In this document: positions 18,226 through 28,000 of the stretch, one piece after another
How positions within the stretch are numbered: the stretch's first letter is position 1
Layout: every line of letters begins with the position of its first letter
Assembly (NCBI GenBank): GCA_023269675.1
Contig: JAHFSX010000007.1
Span: 62,001-126,000, forward strand
DNA: 64,000 nucleotides
Origin: Verrucomicrobiota bacterium
Lineage (GTDB): Bacteria; Verrucomicrobiota; Kiritimatiellia; RFP12; UBA1067
Direction of reading: 5' to 3'
Program-made: the position numbers and the translations under genes
Notes under the pieces: generated by a model
The model's input: only the letters and a program-made list of their open reading frames with translations
Told to the model about the DNA's origin: nothing
Database searches by the model: none

Positions 18226-19476
18226 ATGAGAATTCGAGACGTGTCCAAGACGCTGGCGGCGGTGGCGCTGACGTGCGAGCTGTGCGCCGCCGAGACGCCC
18301 GTCGCCACGGGCTTTGCTGAGGCGCGCGGGGGCAGCGGCGGACAGGTCATCCGCGTCACGAACCTGGATGCCGCAGGGCCGGGGTCGCTGCGTGCCGCGC
18401 TGGAAACCAAAGGGCCGCGCATCGTCGTGTTCGAAGTCGGCGGCGTGGTGGACCTGAAGAAGCAAACGCTGAAGGTGACCGAGCCCTTTCTGACGATCGC
18501 CGGCCAGACCGCGCCCGCTCCCGGCCTCACGCTGATCCGGGGCTCGGTCTCCATACAGACGCATGACGTGATCGTACGACATCTCCGCGTGCGGCCGGGC
18601 GACGCGGGCCTGCCCAAAGGCGGCGGGTGGGAGCCGGACGGCATGTGCGCGGCCGGGGGCGAGGCCTACAACGTCATCGTCGATCACTGCTCGCTGAGCT
18701 GGGCGGTGGACGAGAATCTGAGCGCGTCGGGCGCGCGGCTCCAGGGTCCGCAGGCCACCGCGCACCGGGTCACCTTCAGCAACTGCATCATCGCCGAGGG
18801 GCTCAGCCACGCCACGCACGCCAAGGGCGAACACTCGAAAGGCTCGCTGATCCACGACTTCTGCCAGGACATCGCCGTCATCGGCAACCTGTACGCGCAC
18901 AACGTGCAGCGGAATCCGTACTTCAAGGCGCACACGACCGGCGTGATCGTCAACAACGTCATCTACGATCCGGGCACGGCCGCCATCCAGCTCAATTACG
19001 CGCCGAAGGAGTGGGAGGGTGCGAAACTCGCTCCGACCAACTGCCGCGTGAGCATCGTCGGGAATGTGCTCGTCCACGGGGCCAGCACCAGGAAGGACCT
19101 GGCGCTTGTGGGCACAAGGGGCGATGCCTATCTCGAGGACAACCTGGCCTTCCGCGCGGACGGCACGCCGGCGCCGCTCGTCTCCGGCGCGGTCAACCGC
19201 CTGGCCGAGAAGCCGGTGTGGCCCGCAGGGCTGCGTGCCCTGCCGGCCGCAGACGCCGTGGCGTCGGTGATTCAGCATGCCGGCGCGCGCCCGAAGGACC
19301 GGGACGAGGTCGACCGGCGGATCATGCAGGATTTTATCGGGCGCACGGGCCGCGTCATCGACTCGCAGGACGAGGTCGGCGGATATCCCCGGGTGGAGAT
19401 GCGGACGCGCAAAATCGATGTCCCGTCCGAAAAGGTCGACGAGTGGCTGGGCCGGCTCGCCGCCGAAATGGAATAG
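18226..19476 (+). CDS. Secreted pectate lyase-like protein (PL1-type beta-helix)
   Basis: The protein has 416 residues with a signal peptide of about 21 residues. The start of the mature part, FAEARGGSGGQVIRVTNLDAAGPGSLRAAL, is the classic opening of bacterial pectate lyase superfamily proteins. A right-handed beta-helix follows, with stacked motifs such as DVIVRHLRVRPGD, NVIVDHCSLSWAVDENLS and ITFSNC-like turns; the DHCSLSWAVDE stretch supplies acidic residues that could bind Ca2+. These enzymes cleave pectin-like glucuronans by beta-elimination outside the cytoplasm. The exact substrate is not known. The last 100 residues look like the common C-terminal helix and tail. Confidence 0.85.
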   Translation: MRIRDVSKTLAAVALTCELCAAETPVATGFAEARGGSGGQVIRVTNLDAAGPGSLRAALETKGPRIVVFEVGGVVDLKKQTLKVTEPFLTIAGQTAPAPGLTLIRGSVSIQTHDVIVRHLRVRPGDAGLPKGGGWEPDGMCAAGGEAYNVIVDHCSLSWAVDENLSASGARLQGPQATAHRVTFSNCIIAEGLSHATHAKGEHSKGSLIHDFCQDIAVIGNLYAHNVQRNPYFKAHTTGVIVNNVIYDPGTAAIQLNYAPKEWEGAKLAPTNCRVSIVGNVLVHGASTRKDLALVGTRGDAYLEDNLAFRADGTPAPLVSGAVNRLAEKPVWPAGLRALPAADAVASVIQHAGARPKDRDEVDRRIMQDFIGRTGRVIDSQDEVGGYPRVEMRTRKIDVPSEKVDEWLGRLAAEME

Positions 19477-19496
19477 TCTTCACGCGGGGCGGAAAA

Positions 19497-19814
19497 GTGA
19501 GGAAGTTACTTAACAGAGCCAAACGGGAGCTCGCCTATTATCGGGCGCTGTTCACCCACCCGCGGACGCCGAGGGTTTCCCGCTGGCTGCTGGGCGGGGC
19601 CGTCGCTTATCTCGTGTCGCCGGTCGACATCATTCCCGACTTCATCCCGATTCTCGGACAGCTGGACGACCTGTTGATTGTTCCGGGCATGATTTATGCC
19701 GCTTTAGCCTTCATTCCCGCGAGCGTGAAAGCGGAATGCAGAAAAAAAACGGCGGGCCAAGCGCCGGAGGATCCGGTCCGCAACGCGCGGAGCCCCAAAT
19801 CGGACGGCGGGTGA
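19497..19814 (+). CDS. DUF1232 (YkvA-like) small membrane protein
   Basis: The protein has 105 residues from a GTG start at 19497-19499; the open frame upstream lies inside the pectate lyase gene and is a shadow. The central stretch YLVSPVDIIPDFIPILGQLDD is the DUF1232 signature, with one or two membrane helices around residues 35-80. Function of the family is unknown. It sits 20 nt after the pectate lyase and 4 nt before the phosphatase gene, so the three may be co-transcribed. Confidence 0.8.
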   Translation: MRKLLNRAKRELAYYRALFTHPRTPRVSRWLLGGAVAYLVSPVDIIPDFIPILGQLDDLLIVPGMIYAALAFIPASVKAECRKKTAGQAPEDPVRNARSPKSDGG

Positions 19815-19818
19815 AACC

Positions 19819-20382
19819 ATGAAACGCATGCTCTTGCTTTCGATGACGCTGACGCTCTGCGGGTGCGGCGTGCACCCGCCCGCCGATAACCGGCCGCCTG
19901 CCTGGGCCGTTCCCGTTGAAGCCGAAGGGGTTCCCAATCTGCACAAGGTCAGCGAAACCCTTTACCGGGGTGATCAGCCGACGGCGGCAGGCATGCGCGC
20001 GCTTGAGAAACTGGGCATCCGGACGGCCCTCAATTTGAGGGCGTTCCACTCGGACCGCGACGAAATCGGGAACACCGGCCTGCGGCAGGAGCAGATTTTC
20101 ATGAAGGCCTGGCACCCTGAAAGGGAAGATGCCGTAAAATTCCTTCAGCTGGCAACCGATCCGAAGAACGCTCCGGTCTTCGTGCATTGCCAGCACGGTG
20201 CCGACCGGACGGGGGCTATGTGTGCGGTCTATCGGCTCGTTGTTCAAGGCTGGTCCAAGCAGGAGGCGGTCCGGGAGATGAAGGAAGGCGGGTTCGGATT
20301 TCATACGAGCTGGGACAATCTTGCCGGCTGGATCGAGGGACTCGACGTGGAGCGTTTGAAGAAAGAGGCGGAGTCAAAATAG
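19819..20382 (+). CDS. Dual-specificity/tyrosine phosphatase-like lipoprotein
   Basis: The protein has 187 residues. A lipoprotein signal (LTLCGC, lipidated Cys probably C16) is followed by a fold with the phosphatase loop HCQHGADRTG (C124 nucleophile, R130). The motif LYRGDQPTAAGM near residues 48-59 and LGIRTALNLR fit the DSP/cyclin-dependent-kinase-inhibitor-like phosphatases of bacteria. A general acid Asp is less clear. Export as a lipoprotein means the substrate is outside the cytoplasm, perhaps a phosphorylated sugar, lipid or inositol phosphate rather than a cytoplasmic protein. The two catalytic motifs are clear; the substrate is unknown. Confidence 0.85.
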   Translation: MKRMLLLSMTLTLCGCGVHPPADNRPPAWAVPVEAEGVPNLHKVSETLYRGDQPTAAGMRALEKLGIRTALNLRAFHSDRDEIGNTGLRQEQIFMKAWHPEREDAVKFLQLATDPKNAPVFVHCQHGADRTGAMCAVYRLVVQGWSKQEAVREMKEGGFGFHTSWDNLAGWIEGLDVERLKKEAESK

Positions 20383-20465
20383 GGATGGCGCGAGGTTGCT
20401 CGCTAAAGGATCGTGTGCCCTGTATCGGACGGAGCATGCAAACGGCGTGCGGGAGTGAATGAAAT

Positions 20466-20732
20466 ATGTGGGAAACGATGGTCAGGTACTACTGTATCGA
20501 CTGGCTGGCGCTGGTGCTGAACGCGACGTCCATCTATCTGCTCGGGAAGAAGCTGAAAAGCGGGTGGATACTCAGTGTCGTGGCCAACCTGGCATGGATT
20601 GTGTTTGGGATGCTCGCGCACAGTGTGGCGACGGTGGTGGCCTGCGTGATCTTCACGGCGCTGAGTGTGAAGGGCTGGTGGGACTGGCGAACAGACCAAG
20701 CGTCGAACAAGCCGGATGCAGCCGATGCTTAA
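20466..20732 (+). CDS. Small membrane protein of unknown function
   Basis: The protein has 88 residues with about three membrane helices (residues 11-25, 33-50, 53-68) and a hydrophilic tail. It starts with MWETMVRYYCIDWLALVLNA and has a Lys pair between helices 1 and 2. The arrangement recalls a fragment of PnuC-like transporters, but the similarity is too weak for a call. CGGGAG lies about 10 nt before the ATG. Not recognised; coding is supported by length, hydrophobic pattern and ribosome-binding site. Confidence 0.6.
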   Translation: MWETMVRYYCIDWLALVLNATSIYLLGKKLKSGWILSVVANLAWIVFGMLAHSVATVVACVIFTALSVKGWWDWRTDQASNKPDAADA

Positions 20733-20955
20733 CAGCGGATCGACGGGCTTCGGCGTGCTTAAGCGGCTCGCTTCAAATCTGAAGGGACAAGGGTCGTGCC
20801 GAACCGTACGGCAAGGAATGGAACGACCGGCAACCCCGGCGAATGTGATTGAACGGGACCGCGTTTTATGCAACGCTGGCCGTACCGTTGTCTGGCCGTC
20901 CGTCACGGGGGCGGGGCCCAGGCACGTCGATCCGCAAACGAAAGGAGCGCGTCAG

Positions 20956-21447
20956 ATGCAAAGCAATCCAATCATGAACGGGCTCATCGTGGTCGTCGCC
21001 GTTGGCCATCTGACGGGATGCGCGGCCATGCGCACGACAGCCGGGGGAACCGCCAAAAAGGGGTTCGTGGAGAACATCGAGACGATCGCCGTTACGAATA
21101 CGGAGTTTCGCCGGGTGCTCTACACGGCGCGGAACTGTCAGCTGGTCGTCATGTCGTTGAAGCCCAAGGAGGAGATCGGGGAGGAAGTCCACAAACTCGA
21201 TCAGTTCTTCCGCGTGGAGGCAGGCTCGGGCGCGGTCGTTATCGATGGCGCGCGCACGGCCATCGGCGCGGGCTACGCGCTCCTGATCCCGGCAGGCGCG
21301 AGGCACAATATCATCAATACCGGCGATGTCCCGTTAAAGCTCTACACGCTTTATGCGCCGCCGAATCATTTGGACGGCGTTGTCCACCATACCCGTGCCG
21401 ATGCGGAAAAAGACGACGAGCGTTTCGACGGGAAAACGACGGAATAG
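20956..21447 (+). CDS. Cupin-domain lipoprotein
   Basis: The protein has 163 residues from ATG 20956, with AAAGGAG 9 nt upstream. The frame is open further upstream, but that part lacks a ribosome-binding site and similarity. A lipoprotein signal ends at LTGC (about C21). A single cupin barrel follows: EEIGEEVHKLDQFFRVEAGSG gives motif 1 and GYALLIPAGARHNIINTGD motif 2; the expected metal His residues are partly present (H in EVH and in ARHN). It resembles mannose-6-phosphate isomerase-like small cupins, usually cytoplasmic, so the lipoprotein signal is unusual. Function unknown. Confidence 0.8.
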   Translation: MQSNPIMNGLIVVVAVGHLTGCAAMRTTAGGTAKKGFVENIETIAVTNTEFRRVLYTARNCQLVVMSLKPKEEIGEEVHKLDQFFRVEAGSGAVVIDGARTAIGAGYALLIPAGARHNIINTGDVPLKLYTLYAPPNHLDGVVHHTRADAEKDDERFDGKTTE

Positions 21448-21557
21448 AGTGCCAGCCGTTAGCCGTTCCCGGAGACGTAATCATGCCGGACGATGACATG
21501 CAGGCGCGCCGGTCTTAAGCGGCTCGCGGTCCGTGAGATCACCGGCGGAGTGAAAGC

Positions 21558-23000
21558 ATGGGGTTAAGCGTAAGGGTACTTGCTGCGAGCGGTCTGGGAC
21601 TGGTTGCGGGGAGCTGTGCCTGCGCTCAGCCTCAAGGCGGAGATGCGCACGCGATGCCGCAATTCCATTGGAGCCGCTCGCTTCCGGTCGATTCGCTGAG
21701 CCCGGCCATCGGTGAACTCGGGGGCACAGAGACGCGCGCGCTTGTCGGCCTGGGTGGGAAGCTTTACGCGGGCATCGGGTATTGGAGCGATTCGGAGACT
21801 GAGAGCCCGCAACTTCCAGGCGCCCAAGTGCTCGTGCTCGACGCCCCGAGCTCCCGGTGGCGAGTGGACCTCCAGTTAGACGGCAGGATCGGGACAGGTC
21901 CGCGAGCAGGTGCCCGGACCTACATGGCGATCAGCGTCTTAGACGTCGTGACGTTCCGTTCCGACATGCGCGGGAAAGGAATCCCGCCCACGTCGGTGCT
22001 TTTGGCCGGCGTGTGGAGGCGGGATCGCGACGGCGGAACGGAAATCTTCTACCGCATCGAGGGGGACCGTTCCTGGAAGAAAAGTGTGCTCGCCCCTGCC
22101 GGGTCACCAGGACAACAGGCACGAGGTTTTTTCCTCTACACGGACAAGGTGACCAAGACCGAACGGGTTTTTGCAGGAACCGGTGTGCCGAAGGGCGATC
22201 AACCCGGAGGAATCTGGAGCGGGGTGTTTGATTCCGAGTTCCGGGAGATTCACTGGAATCCTGCGCCTGAGGCCTGGGATAAGCCTCCGGATACCGAGGC
22301 CACCCTCGCAACCATTCGGGTGGCAAGTTTTGCCGAGTGCGGCAACACGCTTTATGCCGCCGCTTATGACTGCCTCTATGAACGTCAGGATGGCGGAGCG
22401 CCGGTTTGGAAAAAGGTGTTCCAGCGTTCCGTGCCGAGCTCTAACGTAAAAGGCGGAACCGGTTTCAGAGGTCTCACAATGCTGGATGATCCCTGTTTGC
22501 GGCGGCAGGTCCTGCTCGTCGCGCAGGAAGCGAGGCCGTTCGTGATTTTAAAAATCGATCCGCGGAACGGCTTTCGCGCGTCGGTGGATCTCAACATTTC
22601 GGAATATCTGGGGCGCAGGTGGAACAGGGACGTCGGATACGGGATTGCCGCATACAATAATATGACGCCCTATCCTGGCAGAGCAAATGCACAAGCCCCG
22701 TCTCTTCTGATCGGGTTTGAAGCCGCCCTCCCTCAGCAGCCAGCAGGGCGTTTCAAGAAGTTTGAACTCGGCGCGCATTTTCTGGTGAGGCACCCGGATG
22801 GGCGTTACGATCTTCGGGACGTCATCGACCAGAGCCTGCGGCCGTCTCCCGTATTGCTTTCTGTCCGTGCCTTGACCGCATCACCCTTTCCCGAGGATCC
22901 GGCAGGCACGCTGTATGCGGGCGGTTTTGATGCCAACAGCGTGCCTGTTCACAATACCGCATGGATCTATCGGGGAGTCCCCGTCCCGCTTGAAAAGTAA
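21558..23000 (+). CDS. Secreted protein of unknown function, probably beta-propeller
   Basis: The protein has 480 residues with a signal peptide (about 1-23, ending CACAQ). The sequence alternates short beta-strand motifs of the type LVGLGGKLYAGIGYW, GNTLYAAAYDCLYERQ and GTLYAGGFDAN, which recall the blades of a beta-propeller such as those of YCF48/sialidase-like proteins. No catalytic motif is recognised. GGCGGAG lies 7 nt before the ATG. It is preceded by cupin and phosphatase lipoprotein genes on the same strand. The family is not recognised. Confidence 0.7.
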   Translation: MGLSVRVLAASGLGLVAGSCACAQPQGGDAHAMPQFHWSRSLPVDSLSPAIGELGGTETRALVGLGGKLYAGIGYWSDSETESPQLPGAQVLVLDAPSSRWRVDLQLDGRIGTGPRAGARTYMAISVLDVVTFRSDMRGKGIPPTSVLLAGVWRRDRDGGTEIFYRIEGDRSWKKSVLAPAGSPGQQARGFFLYTDKVTKTERVFAGTGVPKGDQPGGIWSGVFDSEFREIHWNPAPEAWDKPPDTEATLATIRVASFAECGNTLYAAAYDCLYERQDGGAPVWKKVFQRSVPSSNVKGGTGFRGLTMLDDPCLRRQVLLVAQEARPFVILKIDPRNGFRASVDLNISEYLGRRWNRDVGYGIAAYNNMTPYPGRANAQAPSLLIGFEAALPQQPAGRFKKFELGAHFLVRHPDGRYDLRDVIDQSLRPSPVLLSVRALTASPFPEDPAGTLYAGGFDANSVPVHNTAWIYRGVPVPLEK

Positions 23001-23056
23001 TAGTCCCGGGGGTGGCATTCATCGCACCGCCGGCAGATGAATGTCTAAGCTCGTGC

Positions 23057-23863
23057 TTATTCTTCCAGCGCGACGGGGTTGGTGAGTTCGCCGATGCCTT
23101 CGATGGCGATGGTGACGGTGTCGCCTGGCGCGAGGTAGACCGGCGGCGTGCGCGCGAAGCCCGCGCCGGAGGGTGTGCCGGTGAAGATCGCGGTGCCGGC
23201 GGGCAGGGTCGTGCTGCCGCTCAGGAAAACGATCAGGTCGGCCACGCTGAAGATGTGGTCAGCGGTGCTGGAGCACTGACGGGGCTCGCCGTTCACGTAC
23301 GAGCGCAGCGTGAGCCTCTGAGGGTCACGGATCTCGTCGCGCGTGACGATGCAGGGCCCGAGCGGCGCGAAGGTGTCGAACGATTTGCCGCGGCACCACT
23401 GGTTGCCGCCGAAGCTCTTCTGCCAGTCGCGCGCCGTCACGTCGTTGCCGCAGGTGTAGCCGAGCACATGGTCCAGCGCGTTCGCGCGCGTGGCGTTCTT
23501 GCAGCTTTTGCCCAGGATCACCACCAGTTCCGCTTCGTAATCGACCTGGGTGCTGGCGAGGTGCGTCGGGATCAGGATCGGATCTCCGGGGTTCTGCGTC
23601 ACCCACGGGCTCTTCATGAAGAGCACCGGGTACTCCGGGATGGGCTGCCGGGTCTCGAGCGCGTGTTCGCGGAAGTTGAGGCCGATGGCCAGGATCACCG
23701 GAGGCCGGAGCGGCGCGAGCAGTTTCGTCACGCGGGAGCGGCGGCCGGTGGGCTGCCACGCGCCGAGGAGATCGCCTTCGATGGGCTCTGCGCTGCCGTC
23801 GGGATGCAGGATGCCGGCGAGGGGCGTGGAGGAGCCGTCGGAGAGGAAGCGGATGAGTTTCAT
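23057..23863 (-). CDS. Fumarylacetoacetate hydrolase-family protein
   Basis: The protein has 268 residues. The C-terminal FAH domain (about 55-268) carries the metal-binding acidic residues in VDYEAELVVILGK (E and E) and TCGNDVTARDWQ (D), and the closing motif TGTPSGAG. The N-terminal 50 residues form the small domain usual in the 2-keto-4-pentenoate hydratase/ureidoglycolate lyase-like group. Such enzymes cleave or decarboxylate beta-diketo or 2-keto acids with Mg2+. The substrate is unknown. Heptamer repeats (23873-23900) begin just upstream of its ATG. Confidence 0.88.
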   Translation of the reverse strand: MKLIRFLSDGSSTPLAGILHPDGSAEPIEGDLLGAWQPTGRRSRVTKLLAPLRPPVILAIGLNFREHALETRQPIPEYPVLFMKSPWVTQNPGDPILIPTHLASTQVDYEAELVVILGKSCKNATRANALDHVLGYTCGNDVTARDWQKSFGGNQWCRGKSFDTFAPLGPCIVTRDEIRDPQRLTLRSYVNGEPRQCSSTADHIFSVADLIVFLSGSTTLPAGTAIFTGTPSGAGFARTPPVYLAPGDTVTIAIEGIGELTNPVALEE

Positions 23864-23872
23864 GATAGGGAG

Positions 23873-23900
23873 GAGTTAGGAGTTAGGATTAAGGAGTTGT
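23873..23900. repeat. GAGTTAG heptamer array
   Basis: Four units with a 7-nt period: GAGTTAG, GAGTTAG, GATTAAG, GAGTTGT. The same unit is found at 39951-39992. It lies between the FAH gene and the ApbE gene. Confidence 0.8.
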
Positions 23901-23936
23901 GGAACGGACAGAACGGACTGAACCGCGCCATTCCGT

Positions 23937-25025
23937 TCAGGGTGAGGAAGGCGCGAGGACGGTGAGGGTGTAGGGGGTTTTGCCGGTGGGGGTGAGGCGG
24001 GCCGCGAGGCCGGGCGTGGCGATGACGGTGAGGGGCTTGGCGTCGGGGATCCAAAGCGCCTCGCAGCCGGGATGGCCGCGGAGCAGCGCCGAGCCTTTTT
24101 GGGGGCCGAGAACGAAGACCGTGGTGGAGAGCGCGTCGGCCTGCATCGCGTCGGGCGCGACGATCGTGGTGCCGGCCATGCCGGTGACGGGCATAGCGGT
24201 GCGCGAGTCCATGATGTGCGCGTAGCGGACGCCGCTGATCTCGACGAAGCGCTCATAGTTGCCGGAGGTGGCGACCGCCTCGCCGTCGCGCAGGATGAAA
24301 AAGCCGATGATCTCTTTTTCATTGAAGGGGCTGCGCACGCCGATGCGCCAGCCGCCCCGGCGTGGCGCGGCCTCGCCGATGGCCCTGAGGTTGCCTCCGA
24401 GGTCGATGAGCAGGTTGGTGTGACCTGCGCGCGTGAGGCGTTCCCAGGCGAGGTCCACGGCGTAACCCTTGGCGATCGCGCCGAGGTCGATTTTCATCTC
24501 GGGCATGAGCAGGCGAACGTCGGCCCCGTCCTTGGTCGGCGAGAATTCGACCTTGCGCCAGTCGGAAAGGGCCCGCGCGGCAGCCAGCTCGCCGGGCTCA
24601 GGCAGGGCGGGCCGCGGGTCCGCGCCGTTGAATCCCCAGGCGCGCATCACGGGGCCGATCAGCGGGTTGAACGCGCCGTCGCTCTCTTTGGCGGTCGCGA
24701 GCGCGTAGCCGAGCACCTTGGCGAAGGCGGGCGAGATGGCCACGCTGTTGCTGGAGCCGGCGGCCTGGTTGACGGCGGCCAGGGCGCTGTCGCCCTTCCA
24801 CGCCGAAAGTTCGCGGTCGAGGTCGTCGAACGCGGACTGCGCGAGGTCGCGGGCTTTGGGCGCGGCGGCGTGGTCGACGCACTGCACGGCGGCCACGGTT
24901 CCCATGGTCAGCCATTGGACGCGCACGGGTTCGGGCTGGGCGGGCCCGCACCCGGACAAGAGGAGGAAAAGGAGGACGGAGGACAGAGGACGGGGGACGG
25001 CGATGGGACGGTTTACCAGTAGCAT
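23937..25025 (-). CDS. apbE: FAD:protein FMN transferase, lipoprotein
   Basis: The protein has 362 residues from ATG 25023-25025; the open frame upstream overlaps the C25 peptidase gene and is a shadow. A lipoprotein signal ends at LLSGC. ApbE motifs are DLGAIAKGYAVDLA, LIDLGGNLRAIG, the YAHIMDSRTAMP stretch with its His and Asp, and MQADALSTTVFVLG with the Mg2+-binding Asp. The enzyme attaches FMN through a phosphoester bond to Thr/Ser of exported proteins such as NqrB/C and RnfG, or to flavin reductases. Its start lies 8 nt from the end of the peptidase gene, so both are probably in one transcript; no flavin target is encoded in the window. Confidence 0.95.
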   Translation of the reverse strand: MLLVNRPIAVPRPLSSVLLFLLLSGCGPAQPEPVRVQWLTMGTVAAVQCVDHAAAPKARDLAQSAFDDLDRELSAWKGDSALAAVNQAAGSSNSVAISPAFAKVLGYALATAKESDGAFNPLIGPVMRAWGFNGADPRPALPEPGELAAARALSDWRKVEFSPTKDGADVRLLMPEMKIDLGAIAKGYAVDLAWERLTRAGHTNLLIDLGGNLRAIGEAAPRRGGWRIGVRSPFNEKEIIGFFILRDGEAVATSGNYERFVEISGVRYAHIMDSRTAMPVTGMAGTTIVAPDAMQADALSTTVFVLGPQKGSALLRGHPGCEALWIPDAKPLTVIATPGLAARLTPTGKTPYTLTVLAPSSP

Positions 25026-25033
25026 AGGGACTC

Positions 25034-28000
25034 TTAAGGTTTGCGGACAAGGACGCGGTAGAAGCGGGAGGGGCCGCTCGCGGGAATGTCGACGGAAAAC
25101 GGCGTGCCGGTGCCGGGGATGTCCGTGAGCCCGGGGACAGGCTGCCACGCGGGCGGCAACAGCGTGGGAGTGGCCATCACGGTATAGCTCCGGTTGAGGG
25201 CGGAATTCCACGAAAGGGCTGTCAGGCCGGGTGTGGCGGCGGACGCGGCCAGACCCGCCTTGAAGCACTGGTCGGGGTCGGTCGCCGAGGTTCCGGCGGT
25301 CTCCTCGTCGGCGGTGAGCATGCCGTCGCCGTCGAAATCGCCGCGGGCGTCCAGCACCAGCGACGAGACGGTGAGGGGCGGGCTGGCGTTGCCGGACCGG
25401 TCGAGCGCGACCACCTGGTAGGTGTGTGTGGTGTTGAGCCAGTTGGAGACCGCGAGTGCGGTGCCGGTTTGGGTCAGGAGGTTGGTGCTGCCGAAGGAAG
25501 AGGAGAGGCGGTAGGTGAGCGCTCCGCCGGCCGGCGTGTCGAGCGCGGCGGGCCAGGCGAGGGTCAGCAGGTTTGTGGTGAGGGCATAGGGGCCGACGGT
25601 GCTGAGCGGCGCGAGGGCGAGGGTGCCGGGCTGGAAGGACGGCGGCACGTTGTCGACGGTCAGCCGTGCGGTCGTGTAGGTCTGGCCGAAGTACCCGTTG
25701 GTGGCGGTGACGCGGAAGAGCACTTGGGTGTTCACCGCAAGCGGCGGGACGATGAGGCGTGATGACCAGGCGGCGCTGAGCTGATTGGTGACGCGAACGG
25801 CGTTGGTGAGCGTGGCAATGCCGCTGATATGTCCGTCGGGGGCGACCGGCGCTGCGGTGCCCACGGAGGCGAGGACATTGGTGAGCGCGGCGGCGCTCCA
25901 GGTTTTGCCGTTGTCGGGCGACCATTGCGCGGCGAGTCCGACGGGTTCGCCATCCATGTCGTAGACGCCCGTGGCGAGTGAAACGAGGCCGTCGCCCGTT
26001 GTGGTCTGCGCGGCGTTGAGGCCGGGCAGGAGCGGGCGGTCGCGTATCTTGAGCTGCCAGTAGAAGCTGAAGAGCGGGTGGACGGGGTCGTTCGACAGCA
26101 GGAAGACGGTGAGGTTGTCGTCCCGGGCGTCCATGCTGGCGGGCAGGTTGCACCACAGGATGCGTTTGTAGCTGCCGGCGGGAATGGTGTAATTGTAGGA
26201 GGGCTCGATGCTGTGGGAGAAGCCCTGCTGCCACTGGAGCGGCGTGACGGTGACGTCGTCGATGTACCAGCCCTCGTTGTCGGTGTTGTTGTCGGCGCCG
26301 TAATGGAAGCGGAAATGGAGGACTCGGTCTTGGAATCCGTTCATTTCCGGGTACTCTTTCAAGAGGTCGAAGGTGGCGGTGCGCCAGCCTTCGGACCCGT
26401 TGCCCGCGAAGCACGGCGTGCCTTCGGGCCAGGGCGAGGCGGCCCAGCCGTAGACGGTGTGGGTATAGGGGCCTTTGAGTTGCTGGTAGGTGGCCCCGTC
26501 ATCCAGCGAGTACTCGACGATGCCGCCGTCGAAGGCGCGGGTCGTGTTGTAGAGCTCGGAGCTGATCCAGTATTTGAACGCGAGGGTCGCGCCTTTGCCG
26601 ATCAGCACAGGCGGCATGGTGATGGAGGCGCGGACGGGAGCGGTCACCGTGGGGGCTGAGACCAGATGGCTGAAGAGCGCATAGGGCGCGGAGGCGGAGC
26701 GGTTCGTCGAGACTTGCCACGCCTGGCCGAGCGATTGCCGGTTCCAGCACGGCAGGTTGGTGCTGAGGATGCTCTCGACGCGTGCGAAGCGCAGGGTCCA
26801 CACCAGGTCCGCGTTGCCGGTGTTGTAAAGGTTCATGTATTGGGAGACGATGGTCTGGGTGGGCAGGGACACGAACGCGAGATCGTGGAAACGGGAGGTG
26901 TCCGCTGCCGGATATCTGAGGTAGAAGAAGATGATGTCGGTTTGGCTGCTCTTTCCGGACGGGTCGGAGGCGAGGATCTGGTACTCGAAGTCGTCGCCGG
27001 GGCCGGAGACGGCGCCGATCTGCGCCTCGTAGAGGGCGTTCGAGACGAGGGTCATCGGGGTGAGCTGCCACGCTTCGGACTTGCGGTGCCAGCGCACGGT
27101 GGCGCTTTCGACCGTGTGCGTGTCGGTGATGAGCGCTTGGATGGTGAAGGGGCCGGGGCGCGTCTGGGTTTCGGCGAGCGGCATGTGGGTGATGCGCGGC
27201 GGCGCGGGCGTGAGGCTGGCGACGAGCGGGTTCGAGCGGTCCTGATACTCCTCCAGCAGCGAGTACCCGTCGCCGTCGAAGTCGGAGTCGGGGTTGTTGC
27301 CGTTGGCGCCGAAGTACTGGAACTCCCACCAGTCAGCGATGGCGTTGCCGTCGGCGTCGAGGGTGACCGGCAGATACCGCGCCTCGAGCGTGCGGGGCGC
27401 GTCCAGGAGCAGGTCGCCGAAGGCGGGTGCGCAATAGCCGGGGGCCGCGGGCGTGCGCAGGCCGTCGAGGCGCCACTCCGCGAAGGCGTAGAGGGTGCCG
27501 TTTGACACGACCTGCGGCACGGGCGGTACGGCAAAGGTGCTGTTCGCGCTGCCCCAGAAGGTCTGCGTGGGGAAGGCGCTGTTGTCGGCGCACACCGTCA
27601 GCAGGTACTCGCGCTGCCAGTTCCAGACCAGCAGGGAGGATGAAACCATCTGGAAGGTGACCGAGAGGTTGGTGCCGCTTTGCGGGACGCTGCCCGTGCC
27701 GAAGAAGCCGGTGCTGCGGTAACGCGTGGAGCTGTCGACGGAAAAGAAGTCGGCGACGGAGGCCACCGCGACGAGGCCGGAGGCGAAGTGATGGGTGCCG
27801 TAGTCGGGCGTGGCTGTGCCGTAGTTGAAAGGCGAGCCGCGGATATCCAGGTCGAGGCGTTCGGTGACGTAAAAAACCGAGTCGCCGGACGCCGGCCAGC
27901 GGGTTTCGACGCCGGCGTAGTTGCGGGCCAAGAGCGTGTAGGCGACGCGGGTGTTCGCGGGTTGCGGCGCCACCCAGCTTTCGTAGAGGTTGCCTTCGAC

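Noticed and set aside
20726-21527. Integron-type cassette array (attC sites)
   Set aside because: GCTTAAC at 20726 fits a core-site end, but no matching GTTRRRY partner or folded attC is found and no integrase is in the window.
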